Of a DNA stretch of 35,447 nt, positions 7,533 to 15,281 are shown in pieces; the stretch's first letter is position 1, and each line of letters opens with the position of its first letter. Position numbers and translations under genes: made by a program. The stretch covers positions 4,138 to 39,584 of the forward strand of contig NZ_CAJTYX010000018.1 in assembly GCF_910583865.1 (NCBI RefSeq), read 5' to 3'. This DNA comes from an uncultured Muribaculum sp. (lineage in GTDB: Bacteria > Bacteroidota > Bacteroidia > Bacteroidales > Muribaculaceae). The notes beneath the pieces are model-generated. The model was not told the DNA's origin and searched no databases. It saw nothing but the letters and a program-made list of their open reading frames with translations.

Positions 7533-8105
7533 TTATTCTGCAAGACCGGCATCAGCGATGGAGGAGATGAGCGCGGGGAGTGTTGTGGCCGGTGTCGCTG
7601 CGGAATCGATGCGCACGAGGGATGTTATAACCCTCAGGGCATCGTAGGCGTCATTAAGCGCGGCACACTCCGGGTTGGCTCGCCCCGTGGCGTAGTAGTA
7701 ATGATAAAGCAACGATCCGAGCATGCCGGTGGCAGAAGCCACGGCATCGCGGCGCGTGTCGTCGGGGATAGTGAGATTGAGCAATTGCTCGAGTGCGTTC
7801 CAAGCCGACAATGTGCACATCATGCGGGGCTCGGCATCTGTGTCGGCCGTAGAAGTGTGTGCGAGCGCACGGAGAGCCGTGTTGAGCGCCGGCTTGAGCC
7901 TGCCGGCGGCAATCTGCGACTCCGATAGCGCGCAAGACGCGACAAGAAGGTCGCATGCGTTGGCCGGAGAAGCGTCGCGTTGCCATTGGGATATGGCATC
8001 CGCGGTGATCTCATCGGCGAGCTGCATTGCCTCGAAAGCCTGCCGGCGGAGGAGCATTTCATAGACCTCTTTCGCCGCCGACTGTACCGGCGTTTCTTGC
8101 GTCAT
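7533..8105 (-). CDS. Unrecognised 190-residue helical protein coupled to adk
   Basis: I do not recognise this protein. It is rich in Ala and Leu and probably all-helical, with no signal peptide or membrane segment, so it is likely cytosolic. The pattern of helices (EMLLRRQAFEAMQLADEI, AACDLLVA-like and LKPALNTALRALAH stretches) is loosely reminiscent of tetratricopeptide-like folds, but I see no clean repeat. Its ATG overlaps the adenylate kinase stop as ATGA (8102-8105), which suggests coupled translation and a real gene. It ends against the large inverted repeat. A link to adenylate kinase is only suggested by position. The reading frame has normal codon use for the window. Confidence 0.7.
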   Translation of the reverse strand: MTQETPVQSAAKEVYEMLLRRQAFEAMQLADEITADAISQWQRDASPANACDLLVASCALSESQIAAGRLKPALNTALRALAHTSTADTDAEPRMMCTLSAWNALEQLLNLTIPDDTRRDAVASATGMLGSLLYHYYYATGRANPECAALNDAYDALRVITSLVRIDSAATPATTLPALISSIADAGLAE

Positions 8106-8686
8106 GATTGTGATTTTACATTGTCGAGACGTGTTTTTATCTCGGAGAATATTGATTCGATTTCGCCCGATCCGGGTATCGCATGATATTTGCCCTCTTC
8201 CTTATAGTAGTTTCGAAGTGGCGAGGTCTGCGAATGATACACGTCAAGACGCTGTTTGATGGTGTCGAGGTTGTCATCGCTGCGCCCCGACATCTGCCCG
8301 CGTTTTAGCAGGCGGTCGACCAGCTCATTGTCGTCGACTTCCAGTCCGACTACGGCATGCACTTTCGACCCGCGGTGTGCAAGCATTTCTTTCAGTGCCT
8401 TTGCCTGGGGAATGGTGCGGGGGAATCCGTCGAATATCACACCCTTGTCGGCTTCCGGAGTGTTGTCAAGTACATCTTCCAATACCTTTATCATAAGGTC
8501 GTCAGGAATGAGATGTCCCTGCGAGATATAGCTGTCGGCCACTTTCCCGAGTTCGGTTCCTCTTGCTATGTGGTCGCGCAACACTTCTCCTGTCGATATA
8601 TGATACAGTCCGTATTCCTCGATCAGTTTGTCGCTCTGGGTGCCTTTCCCGCTTCCGGGCGCACCGAATATCACTATGTTGAACAT
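8102..8686 (-). CDS. adk: Adenylate kinase
   Basis: Adenylate kinase interconverts ATP plus AMP with two ADP in the cytosol. The 194-residue product begins MFNIVIFG and has the P-loop GAPGSGKGT at 8-16, the AMP-binding STGEVLR near 31-37, FDGFPRT at 85-91, and a lid region after LLKRGQMSGRSDD. The lid is the short form without zinc cysteines, as is common in Bacteroidota. An upstream in-frame ATG at 8767 would add 27 hydrophobic residues before the P-loop strand that are not part of the family, so the start at 8686 is used. The downstream gene overlaps its stop by four bases. hpt lies about 100 bases upstream on the same strand, giving a small purine nucleotide group. Confidence 0.97.
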   Translation of the reverse strand: MFNIVIFGAPGSGKGTQSDKLIEEYGLYHISTGEVLRDHIARGTELGKVADSYISQGHLIPDDLMIKVLEDVLDNTPEADKGVIFDGFPRTIPQAKALKEMLAHRGSKVHAVVGLEVDDNELVDRLLKRGQMSGRSDDNLDTIKQRLDVYHSQTSPLRNYYKEEGKYHAIPGSGEIESIFSEIKTRLDNVKSQS

Positions 8687-8741
8687 GATTATCTCAAATG
8701 AATTGATGAATATATAAATGAATAATAGGCAATCAAAAGTG

Positions 8742-8761
8742 GCGTGTACAAGCGGACACGC
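8742..8761 (-). terminator. Weak hairpin after hpt
   Basis: GCGTGT and ACACGC form a six-base-pair stem around eight bases; on the minus strand it is followed by CACTTTTG. It could partly end hpt transcription ahead of adk, but the stem is short and the T-run poor. Confidence 0.3.
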
Positions 8762-8789
8762 ATTCATCCATACCGCTAATCAGTGACGG

Positions 8790-9350
8790 TTATTCCTGGG
8801 TGGAAAGCTTATCCTCGTCGCAGATCACGTATATGTCGCGGAGATTGCGTGCAAGCCCGTCGAGGTCAAGTCCGAATCCGATGATGAATTTTGTGGGTAT
8901 TTCAAAGCCCACATAGTCAGGCACTACACCACATAGTTGTGCCTGAGGCTTGTAAAGGAGTGTGGCAACCTTGACCGATGCCGGATTCCTGGCCTGGAGG
9001 TCCTTGATCAGATTACTGATAGTATGACCTGTGTCGACGATATCCTCTACAATTATCACGTGGCGTCCCTCTATGTTCTCCGTCAGTCCAAGGAGTTGCT
9101 TCACGTTTCCGGTAGTAGAGGTCCCTTCATAGCTTTTAAGGCGAATGAAGGCGATTTCGGCATCTATGCCAAGTGAGCGGAAAAGATCGGATGCGAATGG
9201 AAACGCGCCTGTGAGCACGCATAGTATCAAGGGGCATTTACCGGAGTATTCATGTCCGATTTCCTCGCCGATTTCCGCTATGCGTCGCTGTATCGTTTCA
9301 TATTTTATATAGGGCCGGAAATTAAGGCCGTTATATGTCACTGTATTCAT
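8790..9350 (-). CDS. hpt: Hypoxanthine phosphoribosyltransferase
   Basis: This enzyme joins hypoxanthine (and often guanine) to phosphoribosyl pyrophosphate to give IMP or GMP in purine salvage. The 186 residues show the type I phosphoribosyltransferase fold: LTGAF near 46-50, the flexible-loop region LKSYEGTS at 71-78, and the PRPP-binding motif VIIVEDIVDTGHT at 98-110 with the paired acidic residues E102/D103. The C-terminal VGFEIPTKFIIGFGLD region carries the base-contacting residues seen in this family. Length is normal. It has its own well-formed promoter immediately upstream with a very short leader, and adk follows on the same strand after about 100 bases. Preference between hypoxanthine and guanine cannot be set from sequence alone. 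Confidence 0.95.
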   Translation of the reverse strand: MNTVTYNGLNFRPYIKYETIQRRIAEIGEEIGHEYSGKCPLILCVLTGAFPFASDLFRSLGIDAEIAFIRLKSYEGTSTTGNVKQLLGLTENIEGRHVIIVEDIVDTGHTISNLIKDLQARNPASVKVATLLYKPQAQLCGVVPDYVGFEIPTKFIIGFGLDLDGLARNLRDIYVICDEDKLSTQE

Positions 9351-9370
9351 CGTGGTAATGATAGTTTCGA

Positions 9371-9401
9371 CAAAATTAGTGAAAAATCGCGTGTCGCTAA
9401 A
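9371..9401 (-). promoter_or_regulatory. Promoter of hpt, TTTA-N19-TAATTTTG
   Basis: On the minus strand TTTA (9398-9401) and TAATTTTG (9371-9378) are 19 bases apart, fitting the Bacteroidota -33/-7 pattern with one mismatch in the -33 element. The predicted start lies little more than ten bases before the hpt ATG. Confidence 0.65.
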
Positions 9402-9431
9402 GATGTTTATGTGAAATTTTGAAAGTGACGT

Positions 9432-9974
9432 CTAAAAGCCATCATGAGAGGGCGCGTTGTCGGGAGAAGTAATCGTGCTGTATAATAAAGACAAGGCTGC
9501 GGAGGTGGCGATGGAGATTATCTCCTCGCGGGATCCGGAGAACATGAACAGTCCAGAGCGTATTGTGTCATGGTATCGTGCGGCGATCCATACGGTTCCT
9601 ACCGGTTTTCCCGGAACAGCGCCCCCCGGGCCTGCTATGCCGGATGTGGCAACGCTACAGTCGGTGTCGCACACGCGGCATGCACCTTCTGCCATCTGCT
9701 CTACGACTTGACGGCTTACCGCTCCATGTTCGGCGAGCGTTTTTTCCCTTACTCCGAGCACCATGTGCTTGACTTCGTTGCTGTAGGAGACGATTCCTCC
9801 CTTGAAAATTTCGGAACTGCCAGGAATCAGAGTGATGTTGTGGGCGATGTTGCCTCCGGTGCAGCTTTCGGCCGTAGACAGTGTAAGATGCTTTTCGGCC
9901 AGCAGTGAGAATATCTCACGCGCCCCTTTGACAGGGATGGGGAGGCCATCTTTTTGTGTGAGGGAATTTTTCAT
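9432..9974 (-). CDS. pncC: Nicotinamide-nucleotide amidase (CinA C-terminal family)
   Basis: PncC deamidates nicotinamide mononucleotide to nicotinic acid mononucleotide, feeding the pyridine nucleotide cycle. The 180 residues are the stand-alone C-terminal CinA domain without the N-terminal molybdopterin-binding-like domain. Diagnostic motifs are TAESCTGG at 34-41, with the catalytic serine in this loop, VSYSNEVK near 62-69, SGIAGPGG at 111-118, GKPVGTVWIA at 122-131, and SGSREEI near 146-152. It overlaps the end of tsaD by four bases (9971-9974), so translation is probably coupled. nnr, another NAD-related gene, starts on the opposite strand beyond tsaD. The family is firm; the amidase activity is inferred from characterised members. 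Confidence 0.92.
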   Translation of the reverse strand: MKNSLTQKDGLPIPVKGAREIFSLLAEKHLTLSTAESCTGGNIAHNITLIPGSSEIFKGGIVSYSNEVKHMVLGVREKTLAEHGAVSRQVVEQMAEGACRVCDTDCSVATSGIAGPGGAVPGKPVGTVWIAARYHDTIRSGLFMFSGSREEIISIATSAALSLLYSTITSPDNAPSHDGF

Positions 9975-10987
9975 ACCGTTACGCGGGCATATGGAGCGGC
10001 GTCCATTTCACAGAAATCGCCGTCAAGATATTTGAAATAACCGGCAATCGCTACCATGGCGGCATTGTCAGTGGTGAATGCACGCTCCGGAATAAATGGG
10101 GTTAGGCCATGCTTGGAACAGTAATCGGAAATGGCACTCCGTACTCCGGAGTTGGCCGATACCCCACCGCCTATGGCTATTGTCGTTACACCGGTCTGTT
10201 TCACGGCTTTGTCGAGCTTATCGAGCAGTATGGCTATTATTGTCTCCTGGAGCGATGCGGCGAGATCCGCCTTATTCTTGTCGATAAACTCAGGATCGAC
10301 CTTCACGTTGTCGCGAAGAGTGTAAAGAAACGATGTCTTGAGTCCGCTGAAACTGTAGTCGAGGCCGGGGATATGAGGTTTCGCGAATTTGAAGCGTTTT
10401 GAATCGCCTTCGGCTGCCAGACGGTCTATATGCGGTCCTCCCGGGTAGGGGAGTCCCATGACTTTCGCGCATTTGTCGAACGCCTCGCCTGCGGCATCGT
10501 CGATAGTCTGGCCGAGCACCTGCATATCGCGCGGGCTTCTGACGAGTATCAGCTGTGAATTTCCTCCTGATATCAGGAGGCAGAGATATGGAAATCCCGG
10601 AATCGTGTCCGACACCTCGCGGCGTATGAAGTGGCTGAGCACGTGGCCGTGGAGGTGGTTTACATCAACTATCGGACACCCGAGTCCTATGGCCATCCCT
10701 TTGGCGAAAGACGTGCCTACCAACAGGGAACCGAGCAATCCCGGCCCTCTGGTGAAAGCTATGGCAGAAATGTCGGAGGGGGCTATCCCCGCGCGCTTTA
10801 TCGCCGTGTCGACAACGGGCACGATGTTCTGTTGATGTGCGCGTGATGCGAGTTCCGGAACGACCCCGCCATATTCTTCATGCACCTTCTGGCTGGCGAT
10901 GACATTGCTGAGGAGTATTCCGTCGCGTATCACGGCGGCTGAGGTGTCATCGCAAGATGATTCGATTCCAAGTATTGTTACAGACAT
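9971..10987 (-). CDS. tsaD: tRNA N6-adenosine threonylcarbamoyltransferase
   Basis: TsaD transfers the threonylcarbamoyl group from threonylcarbamoyl-AMP to A37 of ANN-decoding tRNAs, acting with TsaB and TsaE. The 338 residues contain the ASKHA-type N-terminus GIESSCDDTS at 7-16, GPGLLGSL near 81-88, the metal-binding NHLHGH segment with H111 and H115, the SGGNSQLILV strand near 140-149, GGGVSANS toward the C-terminus and a final TDNAAMVA metal ligand region. All are standard. It overlaps pncC by four bases and is transcribed divergently from nnr, with a -7 box directly upstream. tsaB and tsaE are not in this window. Confidence 0.97.
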   Translation of the reverse strand: MSVTILGIESSCDDTSAAVIRDGILLSNVIASQKVHEEYGGVVPELASRAHQQNIVPVVDTAIKRAGIAPSDISAIAFTRGPGLLGSLLVGTSFAKGMAIGLGCPIVDVNHLHGHVLSHFIRREVSDTIPGFPYLCLLISGGNSQLILVRSPRDMQVLGQTIDDAAGEAFDKCAKVMGLPYPGGPHIDRLAAEGDSKRFKFAKPHIPGLDYSFSGLKTSFLYTLRDNVKVDPEFIDKNKADLAASLQETIIAILLDKLDKAVKQTGVTTIAIGGGVSANSGVRSAISDYCSKHGLTPFIPERAFTTDNAAMVAIAGYFKYLDGDFCEMDAAPYARVTV

Positions 10988-11009
10988 GTTCGCTCAAATT
11001 TTTCTAATG

Positions 11010-11017
11010 CAAATTTA
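11010..11017 (-). promoter_or_regulatory. Promoter -7 box for tsaD-pncC
   Basis: On the minus strand TAAATTTG matches TAnnTTTG and lies 22 bases before the tsaD ATG. I see no good -33 element at the expected distance. Confidence 0.5.
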
Positions 11018-11046
11018 GGAAATTTATGACTTCCTCGCGACATTTT

Positions 11047-11077
11047 TTTCATGTGCTGATAAGATTTCGTAATTTTG
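11047..11077 (+). promoter_or_regulatory. Promoter of nnr, TTTC-N19-TAATTTTG
   Basis: TAATTTTG at 11070-11077 matches the -7 consensus; TTTC at 11047-11050 is 19 bases upstream and is a weak -33 match. It lies about 65 bases before the nnr start and is divergent from the tsaD promoter. Confidence 0.5.
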
Positions 11078-11141
11078 CGATATAGTTGGACAGATCAGAA
11101 AACGGTCGTGACAGGGCCGGGATAAAATAGATACTTGTTTG

Positions 11142-12671
11142 ATGAAAATATTTACCAATTCCCAGATACGCTCGATAGAGCGCGCAGTGATAGAGAAGGA
11201 GGGCGTCACCACCATAGAATTGGTGGAACGGGCCGCCTCGGCTGTGACCTGGGAGATAATGAGCCGCTGGCGTCCGTCGCGCCCGATGATGGTGTTTGCC
11301 GGGCCGGGAAACAACGGTGCCGACGCTTTGGCGGTAGCCCGCATGCTTGCCGACGAGGGTTATTCCGTTGAGGTGCTCCTTTTGAATGTCACCGAGCATG
11401 GACTATCAGAGGCTTGCGCGCATTTCCGTGATAAGCTGAAGGAGATGCCCGGTGTATCTTTTACCGAAGTTACTACGGATTTCGCGCCTCCGGTAATCAC
11501 GCGGGAGACCATAGTGATTGACGGCCTCTTCGGTTCGGGACTTAAAGAACCTCTTAAAGGGGGATTTAAGTCGCTTGTGGACTATATAAATAGTTCAAAC
11601 GCTACAATCGTGTCGATTGACATGCCGTCCGGCATGTTTGGCGAGTGGAACGAGATGACCCTTTCTCGAGATGTGATACATGCCACCCTCACCTTGGCCA
11701 TAGAGTTTCCGCGACTGGCGTTTTTTATCCAGGACAATGCAGAATTTCTGGGTGAATGGAAAGTACTCGACATAAAGCTTGCCGGCAACGAGGCCCGCGG
11801 GGAGCAGAGTCCCTACTATCTGCTTGAGAAAAGCGATGTGCAGCGTATATTGCGCCCTCGCAACGAATTCTCTTCAAAGGCAGACTTCGGAAGAATGTTG
11901 CTTGTGGCCGGATGCTACGGCATGATGGGTGCGGCCCAGATGGCGGCGCTTGGCGCTTTGCGCTCCGGTGTAGGCAGGCTTACCGTGCATTCTCCCCGAT
12001 GCGGGTTCATGCCGATGCAGACGGCAGTGCCTGAAGCTATGTTCCATGCCGACCAGCATGACATAGTCATCACTGATATATCGCCACGGCATGAATACGA
12101 CGTAGTGGCGTTGGGTCCCGGAATCGGCACCCATGACTATACCGTGCGTGCGGTAGAGGCATTTATCAACATGGCATCAAAGCCGATGGTCATCGATGCC
12201 GACGGTCTCAACTGCATAGCGCAACGCCCAGACCTTCTGGAGCATGTGCCTCCGATGTCGGTTATAACACCGCATGCCGGTGAGTTCGACCGGCTTTTCG
12301 GCCCTTACATGTCGCATGAGGCGCGTCTCAGGGCTGCTGTCGAGAAGTCGGCATATTATAATATAATAATACTGCTCAAAGGACGTTACACTTATGTGGT
12401 GCGCCCTGACGGCAAGATATATTTCGTGGGTAGCGGCTGCCCGGCACTCGCTACTCCCGGAAGCGGAGACGTGCTGACCGGTGTGATAGGCTCGTTGATG
12501 GCCCAGGGATATACTCCCGACCTTGCAGCAGCTATAGGGGCTTATATACATGGCATGGCCGGTACGCTCGCAGGTGAGGAATACGGCACTTTCGGCACAT
12601 TGGCCACGGATGTGGCTACATTTGTGTCAAAAGCGATACATGACATAATCAAGAAAGCTAAAGAATCATGA
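11142..12671 (+). CDS. nnr: Bifunctional NAD(P)HX epimerase / dehydratase
   Basis: This enzyme repairs hydrated NADH and NADPH: the N-terminal domain epimerises the R and S hydrates and the C-terminal domain dehydrates the S form at the cost of ADP or ATP. The 509 residues split at about 220. The YjeF N-terminal half has GPGNNGADALAVAR, a variant of the usual NNGGDG potassium and phosphate loop, and IDGLFGSGL. The C-terminal ribokinase-like half has ALGPGIGTHD, VIDADGLN, ITPHAGEFDRL and the catalytic GSGDVLTG at 440-447. A TTG codon just before the ATG is ignored. The next gene overlaps by four bases. Fusion of both domains is the normal bacterial form. Confidence 0.95.
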   Translation: MKIFTNSQIRSIERAVIEKEGVTTIELVERAASAVTWEIMSRWRPSRPMMVFAGPGNNGADALAVARMLADEGYSVEVLLLNVTEHGLSEACAHFRDKLKEMPGVSFTEVTTDFAPPVITRETIVIDGLFGSGLKEPLKGGFKSLVDYINSSNATIVSIDMPSGMFGEWNEMTLSRDVIHATLTLAIEFPRLAFFIQDNAEFLGEWKVLDIKLAGNEARGEQSPYYLLEKSDVQRILRPRNEFSSKADFGRMLLVAGCYGMMGAAQMAALGALRSGVGRLTVHSPRCGFMPMQTAVPEAMFHADQHDIVITDISPRHEYDVVALGPGIGTHDYTVRAVEAFINMASKPMVIDADGLNCIAQRPDLLEHVPPMSVITPHAGEFDRLFGPYMSHEARLRAAVEKSAYYNIIILLKGRYTYVVRPDGKIYFVGSGCPALATPGSGDVLTGVIGSLMAQGYTPDLAAAIGAYIHGMAGTLAGEEYGTFGTLATDVATFVSKAIHDIIKKAKES

Positions 12672-13765
12672 AATACAATCGCACAATAGCCATACCGATG
12701 TGTCTGCTTGCCATTGCTTCGGCATCGGCACAGAGTACTCAGAAATTCTCGGCGACAAAGGCAAACGATTATGGCCTGGTCTACTCGCTTCCCACTACCG
12801 TCCTTGACATTACCATTGAGGCGGAACATGTGGTGAAGGAACCGGGAGAGTTTTATCTATATGCAAAAAAGTATCTGAATGTGGATGACCCGATTACCAA
12901 AAGGTCGGAGGGCTGGAGCGTGAAGTCGGTGTCGGTCAATGCCCGTGGTGTCGCCAATAATTCCGAACGCTATCTCATGCAGTTCAAGCCTGGCTATACG
13001 CCTTTCCTTATAATGGATGAGAACAACCTTCCGCTTGCCATCAACACCGAGGATGTCGCTGCCATGGAGTCGCCCGTACTTCCGGTGCCTGTGGCAGCTG
13101 TGCCTACTCCGTTGCAAGGTGCAGCCGCCAATCAGGTGATTACGGCAGAGATGCTCCAAAGCCAGTCGATAGCCAAGCGTGCGGAACTTGCGGCACAACG
13201 CATCTACGAACTGCGTCAGAGCCGTTCGGATCTTATCACCGGGCAGGCCGACCAGATGCCGCCGGACGGTAAAGCAATGCAGATCGTGATTGACGAGATT
13301 GCCGCCCAGGAGGCCGCGCTTACCGCCATGTTTGTTGGTACAACGCAGACCGAGACAGACGTGAATACTATCACTTATACTCCCGGCGACGACGTGTCGC
13401 GCAAGGTCATAGCACGCATTTCGGCCATTGATGGAATTGTCGATGCGTCCGACCTTTCAGGTGATCCCGTGACATTGTCGCTTCGTGTCACCGACCGTGG
13501 CAAGATGCCTCTTAATGAAAGGGGTGAACCGAAGGTTTTCCCGAAGGGTGGCATTGCCTACCGTATACCCGGAAGCGCTTCTATCAGCATATCGTTCCGA
13601 GGTGAGACCATGTGGGAGGGGTCTATCGATGCGGCTCAGTATGGCATAGTGTTCGGGCTTGATCCTAAGCCATTCAGCGATCGTAAAGCCCCTTCGTATC
13701 TTATTATGAATCCTGTCACCGGAGCGATACGGGAGCTTGGCACGGTGGCTGTGCCCCAGCCATGA
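12668..13765 (+). CDS. DUF4831 family exported protein
   Basis: This 365-residue protein matches what I know of DUF4831, a Bacteroidota family without an assigned function. A signal peptide (about residues 1-22, ending SASAQ) shows export. The mature N-terminus DYGLVYSLPTTVLDITIEAE is the recognisable family pattern, followed by KKYL near 60 and a WSVKSVSV strand. The centre, roughly 170-250, has a helical stretch with ELRQSRSDLITGQADQMP and PDGKAMQIVIDEI, and the C-terminus returns to beta structure. There is no lipobox and no membrane segment, so periplasmic or outer-membrane-associated location is inferred. Its ATG overlaps the nnr stop by four bases. No catalytic motif is visible. Confidence 0.8.
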   Translation: MKYNRTIAIPMCLLAIASASAQSTQKFSATKANDYGLVYSLPTTVLDITIEAEHVVKEPGEFYLYAKKYLNVDDPITKRSEGWSVKSVSVNARGVANNSERYLMQFKPGYTPFLIMDENNLPLAINTEDVAAMESPVLPVPVAAVPTPLQGAAANQVITAEMLQSQSIAKRAELAAQRIYELRQSRSDLITGQADQMPPDGKAMQIVIDEIAAQEAALTAMFVGTTQTETDVNTITYTPGDDVSRKVIARISAIDGIVDASDLSGDPVTLSLRVTDRGKMPLNERGEPKVFPKGGIAYRIPGSASISISFRGETMWEGSIDAAQYGIVFGLDPKPFSDRKAPSYLIMNPVTGAIRELGTVAVPQP

Positions 13766-13776
13766 CTTGCGGATAA

Positions 13777-14091
13777 ATGGAGCGTATCGAACGCGAGAAG
13801 CTGGTCGTGCGCTGCATGATAGCAATGTACTGCTCCAGATTCCACAGATTTGACGGTCGTCGCGACGTCTTGTGTGATGAATGCCGTACGCTGTTTGATT
13901 ACGCTTGCGCGCGCATTGACATGTGCCCGAAGAGAGGGGACAAGAGCAGTTGTCGTAAATGCGAGATACATTGCTACTCACAATCCAGACGTGACGATAT
14001 CAGAAGGGTTATGCGTTATGCCGGTCCTCGTATGCTGTTCATTCATCCGGCGATGGCTATACGTCATCTTATTGATGAATGCCGTCATTGA
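13777..14091 (+). CDS. YgbA-type nitrous oxide-stimulated promoter family protein
   Basis: This 104-residue cysteine-rich protein fits the YgbA_NO family, whose enterobacterial members are controlled by NsrR and help growth under nitrosative stress. Conserved features are REKLVVRCMIAMYC at the N-terminus, C33-x2-C36, C44 and C50 in a DYACARIDMCP segment, C59-x2-C62 and C66 in CRKCEIHCYS, and the C-terminal signature MRYAGPRMLFIHPAMAIRHL. The cysteines could bind zinc or an iron-sulfur cluster, though I know of no settled biochemistry. It starts 11 bases after the DUF4831 gene and is followed by gluQ. The family call is strong; a nitrosative role in this organism is inference. Confidence 0.85.
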   Translation: MERIEREKLVVRCMIAMYCSRFHRFDGRRDVLCDECRTLFDYACARIDMCPKRGDKSSCRKCEIHCYSQSRRDDIRRVMRYAGPRMLFIHPAMAIRHLIDECRH

Positions 14092-14134
14092 ATGTAACAC
14101 CAGTAACAACCTTCTATACTGTGCTCATATTCAG

Positions 14135-15073
14135 ATGTCGATTCTTGATAGATTGTTGAACACTTCGCCGGAACGTATTGCGGCTATCCCAAGTAAAGGG
14201 CGGTTTGCTCCGTCTCCATCCGGAAGAATGCATCTCGGCAATATATATGCCGCCTTGATGTCGTACATATCCGCCAAGGCCAATGGTGGGTCGTGGCTGT
14301 TGAGGATAGAGGATATCGACACCCAGCGCTCTCGTCGAAAATGGGCCGATATGATAATGTCTGATCTTGATTGGCTTGGACTCGGGTGGGACGAAGGTCC
14401 TGTCTATCAAAGCGAGCGCACCGAAGTTTATGAGGGTGCTCTTAAGGACCTTTCCGATATGGGGTTGGTGTATCCGTGCACATGTACACGCGCTGAACTG
14501 ATGGCATCACGTGCGCCTCACGCCACAGACGGGCACATTCCTTACGCGGGGAGATGTCGTCCGATGTCGCCTTGCTTCGGGGCCGGATTGTTGCCTGCGA
14601 CCCTGCGTGTCATGGTGCCTCCTTATCCCTCCGGTCATGCATTCCCCTCGTCGCCGGATGTGGTAGTGCGGTTTGATGATCGCATATGTGGACCGCAGGA
14701 GGTGGATCTTTCCGCAAATTTCGGAGACTTCGTCTTGCGTCGGCGCGATGGCTCTTGGGCGTATCAGTTGGCTGTGGCTGTGGATGATGCGATGATGGGA
14801 GTTACCGAGGTGGTGAGAGGTGACGATTTGTTGCTCTCTACCGCGCCACAACGTTACCTCACCTCGTTGCTCGGTCTTGTTTCGCCTCAGTCATATGCCC
14901 ATCTCCCTTTGTTGAAGAATGCCGACGGATTGCGTCTGTCCAAACGGGACGGGGCGATGTCCATGGAATATCTGCGTGCATCCTATGGCCCTTCCGAAGT
15001 CGTGGCGATGGTCTGCCAGGCGGCTTCGGTTGATTCTGAAGAGATGTTGTCATTGCTTCGTGCGTATGCTTGA
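14135..15073 (+). CDS. gluQ: Glutamyl-Q tRNA(Asp) synthetase
   Basis: GluQRS is a truncated glutamyl-tRNA synthetase that attaches glutamate to the queuosine base of tRNA(Asp) instead of to the tRNA 3' end. The 312 residues cover only the catalytic domain: RFAPSPSGRMHLGN at 23-36 (HIGH motif), IEDID near 58-62, a zinc site with C115, C117, Y137 and C141, and RLSKRDG near 267-273 (KMSKS equivalent). No anticodon-binding domain follows, which separates it from a full GltX. A longer open frame reaches back to 13850, but that part overlaps YgbA and has no synthetase similarity, so ATG 14135 is used. It follows YgbA by about 40 bases. Confidence 0.93.
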   Translation: MSILDRLLNTSPERIAAIPSKGRFAPSPSGRMHLGNIYAALMSYISAKANGGSWLLRIEDIDTQRSRRKWADMIMSDLDWLGLGWDEGPVYQSERTEVYEGALKDLSDMGLVYPCTCTRAELMASRAPHATDGHIPYAGRCRPMSPCFGAGLLPATLRVMVPPYPSGHAFPSSPDVVVRFDDRICGPQEVDLSANFGDFVLRRRDGSWAYQLAVAVDDAMMGVTEVVRGDDLLLSTAPQRYLTSLLGLVSPQSYAHLPLLKNADGLRLSKRDGAMSMEYLRASYGPSEVVAMVCQAASVDSEEMLSLLRAYA

Positions 15074-15119
15074 TCTGTCGATTATTCCGGAAACTGTTGT
15101 ATGATAAGCCCTCATAAAA

Positions 15120-15151
15120 TTTGCACAAATACATTGTAATTAGTAACTTTG
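15120..15151 (+). promoter_or_regulatory. Consensus Bacteroidota promoter before the lipoprotein-like frame and ugd
   Basis: TTTG (15120-15123) and TAACTTTG (15144-15151) are separated by 20 bases and match the -33/-7 consensus without a mismatch. The predicted start lies about ten bases before an ATG at 15168 and about 20 before the ATG at 15180. It is the best promoter in the window and should drive the small frame and ugd. Confidence 0.75.
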
Positions 15152-15179
15152 CCCTTAGTAAGGTTCAATGGAAGCCGTC

Positions 15180-15281
15180 ATGAAAACTACTCTGATGGTT
15201 TTCAGTATTTTTATGACTTGTCTTATGTCTTGTGATGGCTATAGTCGCCTTGATGTTTTCAGGTCGCATTATAGAATTTAA
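15180..15281 (+). CDS. Tiny lipoprotein-like peptide before ugd
   Basis: A 33-codon frame starts at ATG 15180, or at ATG 15168 with four extra residues (MEAV). It reads MKTTLMVFSIFMTCLMSC and then a short polar tail, DGYSRLDVFRSHYRI. This has the form of a lipoprotein signal peptide: two early charged or polar residues, a hydrophobic core, and a lipobox-like LMSC with Cys18 as the lipidated residue, leaving a mature peptide of only 16 residues. It lies directly downstream of a full-consensus promoter and 12 bases before ugd. I know of no homologue. It could be a genuine small lipoprotein, a leader peptide for ugd or a chance frame. Confidence 0.45.
   Translation: MKTTLMVFSIFMTCLMSCDGYSRLDVFRSHYRI

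Noticed and set aside
8687..8767. Longer adenylate kinase start at 8767
   Set aside because: The extension precedes the P-loop strand and is absent from the family, which starts at the chosen methionine.
13850..14134. Longer gluQ reading frame starting at 13850
   Set aside because: The first 95 codons overlap the YgbA-type gene in another frame and show no synthetase similarity.
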